Origin: Miscanthus floridulus
Taxonomy: Eukaryota; Streptophyta; Magnoliopsida; Poales; Poaceae
Length of the DNA stretch: 64,000 bases
Direction of reading: 5' to 3'
Assembly: GCF_019320115.1 (NCBI RefSeq)
Contig: NC_089582.1
Location: forward strand, 118,070,657-118,134,656
Below are positions 44,771 to 56,370 of the stretch, one piece after another (the first letter of the stretch is position 1; every line of letters starts with the position of its first letter). Made by a program: the position numbers and the translations under genes. Under the pieces are notes generated by a model, which saw only the letters and a program-made list of their open reading frames with translations, was not told the DNA's origin and did not search any database.

Positions 44771-45460
44771 TGTCTATTTTGAGTTGTTACACTGGACCAT
44801 GCGGATTCACCTTCTAGCTACTAGACCAGATGTTTCTTTTAGTTAGGCAACTAGGACACAGCGAGGATATCACACTTTCATGGTGAAGAATGAAGGGTTT
44901 ACAAGCAAATCACCTAAAGATAACCAATATACTTGTGTGACGAAGAACCAACGTGTTTTCAAACAAACACGCAAAGAAACCGTCAAAGTTCTCGCTCGAA
45001 AGGGACCCCGTCGAGGCAAGGATGTCGACGGGTTTCCCTAGGTCGGCCAACAAGCCTAGGACGCCATCCATAGTCGTTAGATAAAGAGATAAACAACATA
45101 AGAAGAGGATAAAAGGGAGTTTGTAAATTGATTTTATTGTGAGTTGAGGTCCTCAATCAGCCCTGATCCTCTTGTTTATATAGAGAAGGGTGATCTTATC
45201 CCACTAAAAAACAAGTCCCAAACATAATCTACAAGTTTCCCACGTCCAAAACATGTCCAAAACCAACTTGAAAGCCAAACCGGCTCAGATATAGCAGAAC
45301 AGTCAGCTTAGTTGACTCCCAGATCGGCTTAGCCGAATTCTACGGGCTGTTTCTGGGCTAAAGTCAGGAATTACTTTAGGTTATTTTTAATACTGGTCCA
45401 GTGCAAGTGAGTAAGTTAGATATAGATCTAAGTTACTCTATAATATTTCTCATAATTACA
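44747..45460 (-). mobile_element. Solo LTR (probably copia), minus strand
   Basis: Minus strand begins TGTAATTATGAGAAATATTA at 45460, a start common in grass copia LTRs. It has a TATA box (CTATATAAAC, about 45173-45182) and ends AAATAGACA at 44771, followed by 24 C. GGGTT occurs on both sides (44742-44746 and 45461-45465), consistent with a 5-bp target duplication if the G/C run belongs to the insertion. No internal coding region is present, so recombination between two LTRs is likely. Confidence 0.6.
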
Positions 45461-45465
45461 GGGTT

Positions 45466-47149
45466 GTTCAGTGTTATTTTACACAATGGCAGTTTGTCAG
45501 GTAGGGGTAATGCATATCAAGATTTAGGGTTACTCTAATTTTTTTTACTTTTGCGATGACAGTGTAGTAAATTTTTAAAACCAAAAATAGATCTGATGGT
45601 TATTGATCGAATGGTTATTAGAGTATCAAATACATGCCTAAACCAAGACCAATTAAATCAACAAATAAAGATAGCTACCTCAATATCTTTTGCACGGGCT
45701 AACCGAGATGACCCGTAACAAGTTTAACCGTCAGTATGCAACGCAAAGACATGTCATCTAGTATTAAATAATAGCTAGAGATATCTGATCAATTTTAATG
45801 CAATAAAAAACAGTGAACCAAACAATAATGGCCATAATGTGCCACTATCCTTCCATAAGATTTTGGCTGTGTATCTGTAAAGTTTTGTTGTGTTCTATGG
45901 GCTTTAGGCAAACAAGGAAAATAAAAAAACACGGGAATAAAAAATGTAGTATTGAAGTTGCATGAAACTTGTAAACTACTTTAATTCAAAATGTAAGAAA
46001 TTTTTCATGACCTTTGGATACAACACATGAGATAGTACAGAAATTCCAAGGGACAGACACAATGAGAAGTATCTATGAGATCCAAACTCATGCTAGTTTT
46101 CCACAAAAATTACTATGGTTTCATACATCCTACAGTATTCAAGGAATTTCACAGGTTTAATCCTTTGTCTGAAAGGAACATGTCAAAGTTTTCCTATAGA
46201 ACTAGGGTCCTCTTAAATTTCCTATGCTTTTCATTTGTTCTAGAGGGGACCTAAGTTTCTTGAGCAAACCCTTAAATTCAAACGGATAGGGTAGCTATAT
46301 ATATGTAAATCAATGAGTTCACAATAGAACCGAGCACACAAAATCACAAATAATAGTCAAAAGGCCTTGGTGGGTATCACTGAGTAACAATAGCAATACC
46401 AAAACGGCTCAAAGAGAAACCAGCATGTAACATTATCCACCAACACTCGCTCTGTTCGTTTAGCTTATAAACTCGACTCTGTTCGTTTGGCTTATAAACC
46501 GTACTTTTTCAGCCAACGAATAATATTTTTCTCTAGCAACAAATGAATCAATAGTACTAACAAAACAAACGTGCTGCATCAAACCGACAGATAAATCTGG
46601 ACCTAACCCTGCCAAAAAATCAATCAACAAGAATAGGACAAAACTGGACTCAAATTGCTTTGATCATAACGAAAAAAGATCCATCATAAGAAAGATCCAA
46701 TCTGACAACGAGGGTAATCGGAAATCATGAGGAAAAACAGTACGATGCCTATTTCTTCATTGTGACCAAAACTCCGTCACGCCAAAGGTTAATCATGCCA
46801 CCGTATTTTTAACAGCAGCTTGGTTCACTGCACAATTATAGCGTGCCCAACTTTCTTAACACCGTGTCTCACACATCCCTCATTTTTGTGCCGAACTTTG
46901 CCACAAGTGTGGCTTCGAGAAGATTGGGCACACCAACCAAACCGCATCATATAATGTCATGATGAATTGCCAATCTCTGCCGAAACCAAAAGTCGGTTTT
47001 AGCAAGGAACGTTGCCATTCTGATGCAGAGAACAGTGTTTAATAAACTGTTGTATGACAATCTATAATAATAAATTATTCTACGACAATCTATACGGTCT
47101 ATTTCTCCGAGTGCAAGAACAAAAGTAGTAATAACACACTTACCTCATA
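45466..47149. other. AT-rich intergenic region
   Basis: No coding region. At 46449-46575 lies a small MITE-like stretch in which TCTGTTCGTTT(A/G)GCTTATAAA occurs twice, followed by AATATTTTTCTCTAGCAACA, related to the hAT-like MITEs at 39018 and 53830. Confidence 0.45.
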
Positions 47150-47266
47150 TTCTGCTTGTTCGGCTTCTTTTATTAGCCGGAAACAGTATTTTTCTCTCAC
47201 AACAATTCAGCTAGAACAGTGTTTTTCAGCTAGTTTCAGCCAAGTTTCAGACCAGCGAACGAGGCC
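47150..47266. mobile_element. hAT-like MITE, decayed second copy
   Basis: Shares TTGTTCGGCTTCTTTT, CAGTATTTTTCTCTCACAAC and CAGCTAGTTTCAGCCAAG with 39018-39155. The right end GCGAACGAGGCC is one base from the intact terminus; the left end has lost its first bases. Confidence 0.6.
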
Positions 47267-47992
47267 AAAGTTTCAGTACTAACATGAATTCACAAGGACT
47301 ACCATATTATAATCAAAATACTTATAAGAGCCAAATCCAACTATTAGGCCTGAAAAATGTACTAATACAGATTAAAATGGATGATCTTTTGAAGATCACA
47401 AGTACTAATTAACAAGCTCTAATTAACAAGTTCCGTTCATGAGTCCATGTCTGCATTCAATGATTAAAATATGCATTGCTCGCTAGTGTAAACCCAACGT
47501 GATATTCCATGCATGTCTCCTAAGATTCAAATAACCATTTCATACCACAAGAAACAAATGGGGCGAAGCATTAAATGAAGATGATGAGGCTGTTATCATC
47601 AGGCGAAGGAATTAATAGAGCTAGGATTAGTCCCATGCGCCGGGGAAACAAGCAGGTTTTTAGCCCGCTGAGGCGCTGACACAGACGACCACCCATACTA
47701 TAGCCTTAACATCAGATCATAACCTCAGCATCAGACAACACAGACACACGTACTAACAGACTATACAACAGGACAACTTGAGCTTCAACACTAAACCTAG
47801 CTAGTTCGAGTCGAGATCGATCGAAAGCACATGGATATGAAACGAAAGTAATCCACAAGCAGATCACTAAATGCAGGCAATCAAGGAGGCCAGGCCGAAT
47901 CGTATCTCCCGTTCTATCCGCTCCACCCTCAAACGGATAGAATGCAAGATATGAAGCGGCGCGGCCAGGGTGCAGTGCAGCGAGGCGGCGGA
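47267..47992. other. Downstream region of the MEI2-like gene
   Basis: No other gene seen. It should contain the 3' untranslated region and polyadenylation site of the minus-strand gene ending at 47993. Confidence 0.4.
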
Positions 47993-49476
47993 TTACTTCC
48001 CATCTCCAGCGCGGAGGCGGGCGGCGAGCCTGCCGACGACATGCATCGCGCCCTCCGCCGGCCGGGTGCCGTCCCGCGGAGGCTCGAACCGCACCGGCAG
48101 GTACGCCTCGGTGTGGCAGTCGAAACGCGACCCAGAAAAATGCTCGACCAACTCGTCAAGCCCCTGAAGGAATCCAAACGGCCGGAGAACAAGGGCATCA
48201 CGTCATTCCGATGCGCCATGGAAAGCGAAGACGAAGGTAGTGAGCGGAGACAAATATACCTCTCGGTAAGCGTAGTCCACCGCGCAGGTCTTGCCGCTGT
48301 GCTTGAACCCCCACCAGTGCCCGTGGAGGTGCTCGAAGAGCCGCCAGGCCGCCTCCGGCGAAGTCATGTTGACGAACGCGTAGCCCTTGTTGGCAAGGCT
48401 CCTGCTCAAATGCAACCAACGAGGTCACGGATAGCTTTTGCTAGACGAGAAGATCCATTAGTACTCAAGGGTAAAGGTTACCTAAAATCTATTGGCAGGT
48501 AGAGGAAGTCGTATTCCGACCTCACCCCACCCGGCGCGATCTTCTCGTTCTCGATGAAGCAGTGTTCGTCGAGGATGTTCATCAGCCTCGTCCTCCTGCG
48601 TCGTCAAAACGAATCAAGTAAACCGATCTTCACCTACAGCTTCTAATAAAACCGGATTGATAAAGCAAAACCAAGAGTAGTACAAGGCGACGATCAAGAG
48701 AAGGGAATATGGCAGACTCACGTGAAATCGTTCGGAATGTTTCTGATCATGAGGCTAGTCCGCTCAGAACTAGGGTCGAATAGCCGCCGAGGCTTGACGG
48801 TGCGGCGCACTAGCACTCTCGAAGCCGGCCGCGCACGACGCGGCCCGCGCAGCAGCCGGCCGCGTCTCTGCGGTGGACGGACAGCCACGCTGCCCTCGGC
48901 GGGTGGAGGCGCCGCTGCAGAGTCGAAGCCTGCTTTGGCCGTCGGCGGCGCGGGGAGCACCAGCTGGTACGGGAACGACGTCGGGAGGGACGTCGTCGGC
49001 GAGATGGGCGGGCTCGGAGCCGCGACCGCGAGCACAGAGCGCGGGGACGGCTGGTTGGTCGCCGCTTCCTTCGCGTCCCCGGCGGCCTTCACGCCGCAGG
49101 ACGCCGCGTTTGCCGCCGGAGCCGGACCCGCCACTCGCTGCATCCTCTTAGCCTTGGGATGGCGCCGTGGCCAGGCACCGGGAGCTGGCCCAGAGGGGGT
49201 CATGGCCATGGCCATCGCTCCGTGCGGCACCGGCACCACGCATCCATGGAAAGGTTCCTGCATCCCCGGGACGCAAGGGGCCTGCGGGACGCTCCAGCAA
49301 GGCGGAGGCGGAGGTGGAGCTAGGGGCGGCCACGGTAAGAACTCCGGCGGCGGCGGCGGGGCCATGCAGATGTACGCCGTGAAACCAGGCACGGGCGGCG
49401 GCGGGATCCATGGCGCGCCCCTCTGCGGGATGTAGGCCGGGGCTGTGGGGCTGAGGGAGCTGATGGAAGGCGCCAT
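47993..49476 (-). CDS. MEI2-like RNA-binding protein with a single C-terminal RRM, four exons, 393 aa
   Basis: Coding exons 49476-48722, 48595-48482, 48401-48260 and 48163-47993, all with GT-AG introns and matching phases, give 393 codons and a TAA. Residues 1-130 are Pro/Ala-rich (PPPPP runs), and about 205-235 are Arg-rich. The Mei2-type RRM runs from about 238 to 370: RTSLMIRNIPNDFT holds the RNP2-like strand, NKGYAFVNMTSPEAA the RNP1-like strand, and VRFEPPRDG the conserved tail. Plant MEI2-like proteins bind RNA and act in meiosis or shoot development. One RRM and this length fit the small MCT/OML6-7-type group, not three-RRM TERMINAL EAR1. The frame is undamaged. The start was chosen as the first ATG in the frame after a plausible TATA box and leader. 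Confidence 0.88.
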
Positions 49477-49558
49477 TGTTGCTACTCCGGTGGGCGGTGT
49501 TGGGGGTTTGGGGGTGGTCGGAGCCTCGGATCGGATGGGGAGGGCAAGAGTCCAAGAG

Positions 49559-49566
49559 ATATATAA
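49559..49566 (-). promoter_or_regulatory. TATA box of the MEI2-like gene
   Basis: Minus strand TTATATAT, about 83-90 bp upstream of the ATG at 49476, leaving room for a short leader. The surrounding 150 bp are GC-rich. Confidence 0.6.
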
Positions 49567-49639
49567 GGAGGCGAGGAGGGGAGAAGGCCGGAGGCGAGAG
49601 CTGTCAGTAGTGGACACTGGACGGCTGGAGCAATTTCTC

Positions 49640-50520
49640 TTCCTATACCCGTCTGCGGTATGATGGTCTGCCCATCGCGACCAGAGTGGAGGCTAGGGAC
49701 AGCAGAGGGCGCCAGACTAATGGCGTAGGCGTATAGGCGCGCATGATTACAAATCCGTTCCATTAATGCACAAGATTTGCGTGTATATTCTCGAGGATGT
49801 TTCGGGCGGCCGGCCCATCTCTCTCCTGCCAGTCTTTGGCTGCTTGCATGCTGCTACTCAAATTTAAAAGGTACGTTGAGAGAGAATATTGTACGGAGTG
49901 TCCGTATTTTACGAGATGATTTTTAATTTTAATTAATCTATTATTAGTATATGTTTAATGTACCAAACAGTTATTAAATCATAGCTTAATTAAGCTTAAA
50001 AGATTCACCTTATGAATTAGTCGTAAACTATGTAATTATTCAAACATGCCCAAACGCCTCCTTTCTCTGCACAGTGAGCTGCAGAACAAGTGCTCGTGTT
50101 GTGTTCCGACTCCCGACTGAAATTGATCTGCAGTAAAGCGTAGAGCAATTACTGTTTGCGTGAGCAGAATACCGCTACAAATAGTACTCTAGAATCTCGA
50201 TCGAGCTTGTCCATGCTTTGCCGATCATTTTGTAATCCGGAGAAGTTTAGTCTGATTGTTTGGTCGTAAACGATCGTAAATTTATAGTCATAATAGTATT
50301 TTTTTCTCATATCAAATCAGTCCATATTAATAATCCACGATCATATAGGATCGTATTAGCACCGGAACAGACTGCTAGTACTAGCTGCTTGCAGCAGGTT
50401 TTCTCGTACATCCTGTTCCAACCGTGGTTTCGCATCTACACAGGTCTCTTTTTTTTGTGCAGTCTTTTTTTTTTATTTTTGATAGGGCACTCGGAATCCC
50501 GACGTAAACAGCAAGCAGTG
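49640..50520. other. Upstream region of the MEI2-like gene
   Basis: No gene recognised. A degraded MITE relic of family A may lie at 49895-50060 (TTAATTAAGCTTAAAAGATT, TGAATTAGTCGTAAACTATG). T-rich tracts occur near 50450-50480. Confidence 0.35.
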
Positions 50521-50818
50521 AGACTGTCTCCAACAGGAGACGTATAAGAGCACTCAATCGCAAATGTAAAATGGGTCTTCGACAATACTGTATCGGTCTC
50601 CAACAGAGTATCTGTATAGGAGATTCATTTTGGGTGTCATGAAAGGCACGACCTAAATATGAATATACCCTCTCCTGGAGATCTATTTGCAGAAAGGGTT
50701 CTCTTTTGAATCTTGTTGTTGGAGAAGACAAAAAATATATATTGAAACATTTGCCTGTAGCGTTACCCAAACGTGAAATGTGTCTTGTATTTTGGTTCTC
50801 ATTGTTGGAGATAGTGCT
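50521..50818. mobile_element. MITE with CTCCAACA-type inverted ends (Mutator-like?)
   Basis: GACTGTCTCCAACAGGAGA at the left faces TGTTGGAGATAGTG at the right, an inverted terminus of about 13 bp. Further CTCCAACA/TGTTGGAG words lie inside both halves. The ends resemble those of the Pack-MULE-like element at 18642. No duplication was confirmed. Confidence 0.5.
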
Positions 50819-52530
50819 AATATGAGGCCGATTGATTACTCGTACCCCTTTGATAAAAGAAAAAAAATGCAATTTTAGTTTTTCCCAAGTCAATCAATTT
50901 CCAATTTAATCAAATCTATATATAAGAAATAGTTAAAATTTAAACTTTGTCAAGCTTAAAAAAGTGACATAGTTTAAATATAGAATTACAATATTTTTGG
51001 CACAGAGGTGATAGTTAGGATTTCTTTGGATCATCTTCTCTAAACTTTAGAGTCAAAGTCTCCAAACAAGTGGTCTAAAGTTAGCTCTAAACTTTAGCTC
51101 ACCTCATGTGAGAGCTTAAAATCTCAAAACTGAGGTACTAAAGTTTATAGAGCTCTTAATTTCAGAGAAGAGAATCAAACAGGCCCTTAGTAAATAACTA
51201 AAATAACACACATATCCCTATTCATTCTATTCTCTTCATGTGTACACGACCGGTAACACCAAGTCAAATAGACGAGGGCAAGATGGTTATTTGACATCTT
51301 CTGTCTATTCCAACGAAGCGAAGAAATAGTTTTACCAGATGCTTTCTGCAAAAGCTTAATATTAAAAAAAATGATAGACCTTGTTTAGTTGGTGCCGTAA
51401 TTTATCATGTCTATGCGAGTAAAATTGAAGCCACGTTTATAACAAAATTTGGCAAAAAGAAAGTTATGTCGTGCTAGACTCAGTGCTAAGAAAAATATGG
51501 CATACCAAAATGTAACAGTGTTGAATAAAGGGTTTCAAAAGTCATTTTTTCTTTTCAATATCTTTTTTTTTTAGAATCTTTGTTTTTCTTCCACCCATGC
51601 AAGAGCGAATGAGAAAGGAGGGGTTTTCCACGGGTGCAGAAAGCAGAAAGAAAGTTTTGAAAAAAAAAACGATGGATTTCCCAAGGGACGCTCTTTCCAA
51701 ATCTGAAACTCAAAGAGGGCATATTAGCATGTTAGGCAAGGCTGCACGTTGGTACTAGAATGCTTTTTTCTTTTTTGCATTTACAAAATAATAAGTTTTG
51801 ACACAAATCACAAAAGGAGCATGGTTATAATCACTTGCTATTTTCAGAATCTGTCTGAAATCCAGTAGCATTGAGCTCTCCTAAAACCTGAATAAGTGCA
51901 GTAGTGTACTTGTTTTAGCAAATCAGCATTGCACCATGACAGTGTTTTTCTCTCGCAACAAATCAGCTTCAGCAAATTTATCAGCCGCAGAAATCATCAG
52001 CCGGACAGCTGGTAAAGAAACAACCACCATCGGAAAAAACTGTGATAGAGTCGGAACAGCGGCCCGATCAAAATCATCACAGTTTCTGGGATCAATTGGA
52101 ACACAAACACGACCTAGAAAAAGAAACAACAACCATTGAAAAAACTGTGACATGGATAACTGATAGCGTAGTAAGTTATGGTTACAAACCAAACATGACC
52201 ATTGTTTTACATATGTTTTTTTTAAAACCCTTCATTTTCAAAAAGAAAATTGGCGCTTCTAGCCACTCCTACCAAATGGGGCTCTCAATCCGGCAACACC
52301 ACGGTTTTTTTTTTGCCTCTCATCTAGATACAACTGTAGTATCTGCTCATGGCCAGACACACACCAACACCACATACTCACACACACTGTACTCACACCA
52401 CAAGTACACAAACAGATCCTACAACTACACCTAGATTCCACGATCACGTCCTTTGTGAGATCACCGGGTCCATGGATCCGTAGACGACGAGGTGCGTCAC
52501 ATTCCCTTTGTGGTTCCACGCGCGAGAGGC
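50819..52530. other. Intergenic with decayed small elements
   Basis: 51015-51190 contains repeated CTAAACTTTAG / CTAAAGTTTA words and ends AACAGGCCC, like the element starting at 63828. 51930-52030 has TTTTTCTCTCGCAACAAATC, related to the hAT-like MITEs. No gene. Confidence 0.4.
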
Positions 52531-52544
52531 AACAGAATTATTTT

Positions 52545-52660
52545 GGGGACTAACCCCGATAAAACACCAGAAAATCGCAGCCACTGGGGCTCAATCCCTG
52601 GCCGGCAAGGTCCCAACCACCGGACCTTGCCACCCAAGCTACGCTCAGTTCTCAGCAACA
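52545..52660 (-). repeat. Possible tRNA-derived SINE fragment
   Basis: On the minus strand TAGCTTGGGTGGC resembles an RNA polymerase III A box, and GGGATTGAGCCCC about 50 bp downstream resembles a B box. No 3' tail or duplication was identified, so this is tentative. Confidence 0.3.
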
Positions 52661-52776
52661 CCACGGTTTTGCTGCCACGTTAGAAAAATTTTCTACTAGG
52701 CAGATTAGGAAAAACAAATTCTACTAGGCAGATTAGGGGAAAAAAATTCTACTAGGCAGATTGGGAATTTTTAGGT

Positions 52777-52990
52777 CCTGTTTAGTTTCCAAAATTTTTT
52801 ACCTCCTACAGTAAAAGAGCATGTTTAGACACATGCATGGAGTACTAAATGTAGACGAAAAAAAACTAATTACACAGTTCTCGGTAAAATCGCGAGACAA
52901 ATCTTTTAAGCATAATTAGTCCATGAAAAGCCTTAAATGCTACAGTAACCTCACATGTGCTAATAGCTAATTAATTAATATCATTAGAAT
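52777..52990. mobile_element. Degraded Tourist-like MITE (family A)
   Basis: The left half is clear (GGTCCTGTTTAGTTTCC, CATGCATGGAGTACTAAAT, ACTAATTACACAG). The right terminus is missing. Confidence 0.55.
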
Positions 52991-53433
52991 CATCTCGTAG
53001 TTTTTTGATGGATTCTGTAATTTGTTTTTTATTAGTATAAAAAAAAAACTTTCAACGCCCTTCCGACATATTTAATAACACAACCTTTCTACTCTTGCGG
53101 CATGCATGCAGAGGTGCAGTAGTACTCCTCTGTTTATCCATTCATTGGGAAGGAACTAGAACTAGTACTCCAGCGCAGCAGCAAGTGTATAATCATGAGG
53201 ACACTGCACCTGTGCAGTGTGCATCAGGTTTCCCTCTTGTCTGTATTCGCTTGTACTACTGCTACCATACTTGTACGCCTACGGGGATACTAGTACTGTC
53301 ATACGGAGTATTCACTGGTGATGGATTGGATGTGTGCTTGGGGCTTGGGGACAGTTCAAAACCGTAGTGGAATCTTGGCCTAGCTTCCGATCCTCCACGA
53401 ACTGTCTCACGCGAATACACTCGGGTCTCCTGT
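52991..53433. other. Intergenic, no gene recognised
   Basis: Short frames only (up to 90 codons), none resembling a protein family. Confidence 0.35.
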
Positions 53434-53441
53434 GCTGCAAC

Positions 53442-53706
53442 CAGGTATGAAAGCGGATTGGATACGAACGGATGTAAGTGGTTTTCATATTTCTGACCGA
53501 ATTCGGATTTGAATGTGGATAATGTCAATCATGTCGAATAAGATACGATTAGATATCGACATCATAAATATATAATTTGAGTATTCAGATACAGATACGG
53601 TATCGGATGTTGAATATTTAGATTCGGATACGGATACTTTCGAACCACTTTAAACGGATTTAATTTCAAATACGATTAGAAAATATCTGTACCATTTTCA
53701 TACCTA
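53442..53706. mobile_element. Short hAT-like element, 265 bp
   Basis: Ends CAGGTATGAAA and TTTCATACCTA (10 of 11 paired). It is flanked by GCTGCAAC (53434-53441) and GCTGCAGC (53707-53714), an 8-bp duplication with one mismatch. Subterminal GGATACGAACGGAT and CGGATACGGATA words match those at the ends of the 2.85-kb element at 41011. Confidence 0.75.
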
Positions 53707-55204
53707 GCTGCAGCAGCCTGCACGCTGACAGGCAACAGTCGCTCGTTTGATGGTAAACGAGCTCGATCGGTCGGTCAGGAGCCGCAGGAGCATCGGAGCT
53801 TGTTTTCACTTTCTAATGGATACACCGATAGTTGCGCTGTTTGTTTAGCTGACAAGGCATGACTAAAAGTATTGTTCACTAATTTATTGTGAGAAAAAAA
53901 TATTATCTGTTAGCTAAAAAATTACGGTTTATAAGCCAATCAACGAGTGGTGTTGAAGCAATTTTCCTCAAAAAGGTGTCGGAAAGGGAAGAATCCTAGA
54001 ACCAGGAACTTTTGAAGTCGTTCGAATCTCGATCTTTCTTTGAAAAGGATCCTTTCTACCTCTGCTGAAAAAAATGATACCATTCTTGAAAAAAGAAGCC
54101 AAAACACTGTAGCGACGAATTGTGTAAGAAAGAAATACTGTAGCGACGGAAAGATACACTGTAGCATGTGAGGAGAACAAGCCGGACCAGCCGGCTGGCC
54201 TGAAATTTTCAGACCAGCCGAACGCGCCCTAAGGATCTTAAAAATGGTAGTTGCGCTGCTGCTTCCGAGAGCAGTATGAACGCGTGCTTCGGCCGTTCGG
54301 CGTCGGCGGCTCGGCGCGTGGGGGTGCGCGGTTCCTCACTGTTGGTTTTGCCCGGATCGGTGAACGGATGACTATGGACCGAGGTCTTCTTGGTTTTGCC
54401 ATTTCGTCACCCTTCGCATTGACATATGACAGGGAGTAGCAACAAGAGATCTCTAGCAAAAAAAAAATGCTGTACGGAGTATATGCTGTTGGCCGATGAA
54501 TATTCGTTTTGATTTTTGACGGAATGGGGTGATGAGGCTGGCATGGGCCATCGGGTACTTGCAACATGTACTGTGAAGAATACTCCTATCCGCGCACCGT
54601 TGAGAACATGAGATCGCTCAGACTTGCCGCTCTATCGTCTTCCGTCTACCCCAAGCGAGACAGTAGTGAGTAGTGCATTGTGTTTCTTTATTTTATCGTC
54701 GAAGCATGCATGGCAGTGGCACGATGGACCGACCACAAATAGCAATGGTGAACGGCCTGAAACACCGTGTCTGTAGCTACCAAAACAAGAAACGAAGGGA
54801 CGTTGCGTTGCATGTGGTTGACTGTTGTAGGAACGGCGTGCATGCATTGGCCAACTCTCCCTCACTTCCCTCAAGCGAGGCGAGCGAATGGGACCAATGG
54901 CGTCCGTCCAAACCGAGGTACCAGGGTCCTTTCTCCCAGGTCCCAGCCACTGCAGTCGTGACCGCGTGGGCAATAAACTCTGGAGCCATCATTTTGCCGC
55001 CTGGCCCTGGCCGTGACCGCAGCAGCCAAGAGAAGCTTGCAGGCGTTGCGTGCTGCAGCATCCGCCCGTCAATTCCTACCTATCTCCTGGCTTCGCGGTC
55101 CGTGCCTGCGGTGCGTATTCCGTATTCCTACCTGTATCAGGGAGAGGTTTGGACTTTGGCAAACGCAGTGCACGGTAACGGTACATGCAGGAGCGGAGCA
55201 GAGC
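53707..55204. other. Intergenic with one MITE relic
   Basis: 53835-53945 resembles the TTATAAGCCAA/GTTTAGCT hAT-like MITE type. From 54240 to 55200 there are overlapping frames up to 191 codons on both strands that I do not recognise; none has a clear start context or domain. Confidence 0.35.
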
Positions 55205-55207
55205 TTA

Positions 55208-55417
55208 GGGCGCGTTTAGATAGCGAAATTTTTTTCGTTTTTATTTGACAATTAGTGTTTAATTATGGACTAATTAGGTTTGAAAGTTTCGTCTCGCGAT
55301 TTCTCACCTAACTGTGTAATTAGTTTTTTTTTCCGTCTACATTTAGTATTCCATGCATGTGCCACAAGATTCGATGTGACATTTTGGGGTGAAAATTTTT
55401 GGAATCTAAACAGGGCC
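55208..55417. mobile_element. Tourist-like MITE (family A), 210 bp, inverted orientation
   Basis: TTA at 55205-55207 and 55418-55420. Ends GGGCGCGTTTAG and the inverse of GGCCCTGTTTAG. The inside is the reverse complement of the 39954 copy (CTGTGTAATTAGT, ATTTAGTATTCCATGCATG). Confidence 0.85.
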
Positions 55418-55659
55418 TTATGGCGTGTTTGAGCCCTGGCCCGTCGGTCTGGCTGCGTCCTCCAGCTGCAGCGTGCATGTTTAATGTTCATGGGCTGTCT
55501 TGGTCCCCTTGGCCTGACTCGAGGGAAATGCTCTCCCCCCCTGTTTTTCTAGGGCTCGGCCACGCGCGACTCCTCACAAGCGATTCCTGACGGTTGCGGC
55601 TGGCTCGCGCGGGAAGGGTGAAACCTTCACGCGCACTCCCGCTTTCGGTGAAATCCGCC

Positions 55660-55670
55660 GCCTTTATAAG
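55660..55670 (+). promoter_or_regulatory. Probable TATA box of the PIF transposase transcript
   Basis: CTTTATAAGC within a GC-rich stretch about 0.7 kb upstream of the transposase ATG. The sequence just before that ATG (CATGCATGTAG) looks like an intron acceptor, so a leader intron is likely. Confidence 0.45.
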
Positions 55671-56370
55671 CGGCCCCTCTGGCGCCGAGTTCCCCTCCTT
55701 CCTCTCTCTTGCTTCTCCACCAAATCCCGTGAGAGACCGGCGGTGTGTTGAGGTGTGATGTCCGGCGAGGCGGCGTTCTTCCTCGGCGGCATTCATCTCC
55801 ATTCCCCCGCGGATCTGGTCGGACGTGGCACCGCACCGTCTTCCTAGCTAGGACTCCGGGAGGCGGTCGTCTTCTTCCTTTGCCTTTCTCGGTTCCGGTG
55901 GTGTGCGTGGTGGTGCTGTATACCGGATCGGCTTCCTCTCCGTCGGGATCTGCTTCTTCTTCATCGCTTCATCTTCTTCTTCTCCGTTTTGCGCTTCGTG
56001 TTTCCTCCGTCGACCATCCCGAGATGAAATCGACCCCCAATCCCATACTATTTGCTTTGGATGATGCTAGGGTTTCGGTATATTTGTACAAGATCCTGTC
56101 TTTGTGGCTTATCTGAACTGTTGGTGACGGTTGATTTGTTATGCGATGTTGGATTTAGGGTTTGGCTTGAACTGTTCGTTTGTTCTGACTTCAGTATGGT
56201 TTCATGCTATTTGTTTACCTGTTCTTATGGTTGATGATGATGTCCATTGCACTAGAAGGCATGTTCTATCATGCAACCGTGCCTACTTTTTTGTTGACTG
56301 ATTACACATCCATGTTGAGATCAGCCAGGGTCAATTGAACTCTGTTTGTCTTGAATGTTCATGCATGTAG

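Noticed and set aside
47942..48502. Plus-strand frame of 186 codons
   Set aside because: Antisense to exons 2-4 of the MEI2-like gene and crosses its introns; no domain.
48722..49435. Long plus-strand frame of 237 codons opposite MEI2-like exon 1
   Set aside because: It is the reverse of a GC-rich exon; the minus-strand reading has RRM motifs and consistent splicing.
47993..49476. Identity as TERMINAL EAR1
   Set aside because: That protein has three RRMs and is longer; here only one RRM is encoded.
54673..55248. Plus-strand frame of 191 codons
   Set aside because: Runs into a MITE, has no domain and unusual composition; not supported as a gene.
55745..56116. Plus-strand frame of 123 codons as first exon of the PIF transposase
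   Set aside because: Low-complexity Ser/Leu-rich; the transposase has its own ATG at 56371 after an intron-acceptor-like sequence.
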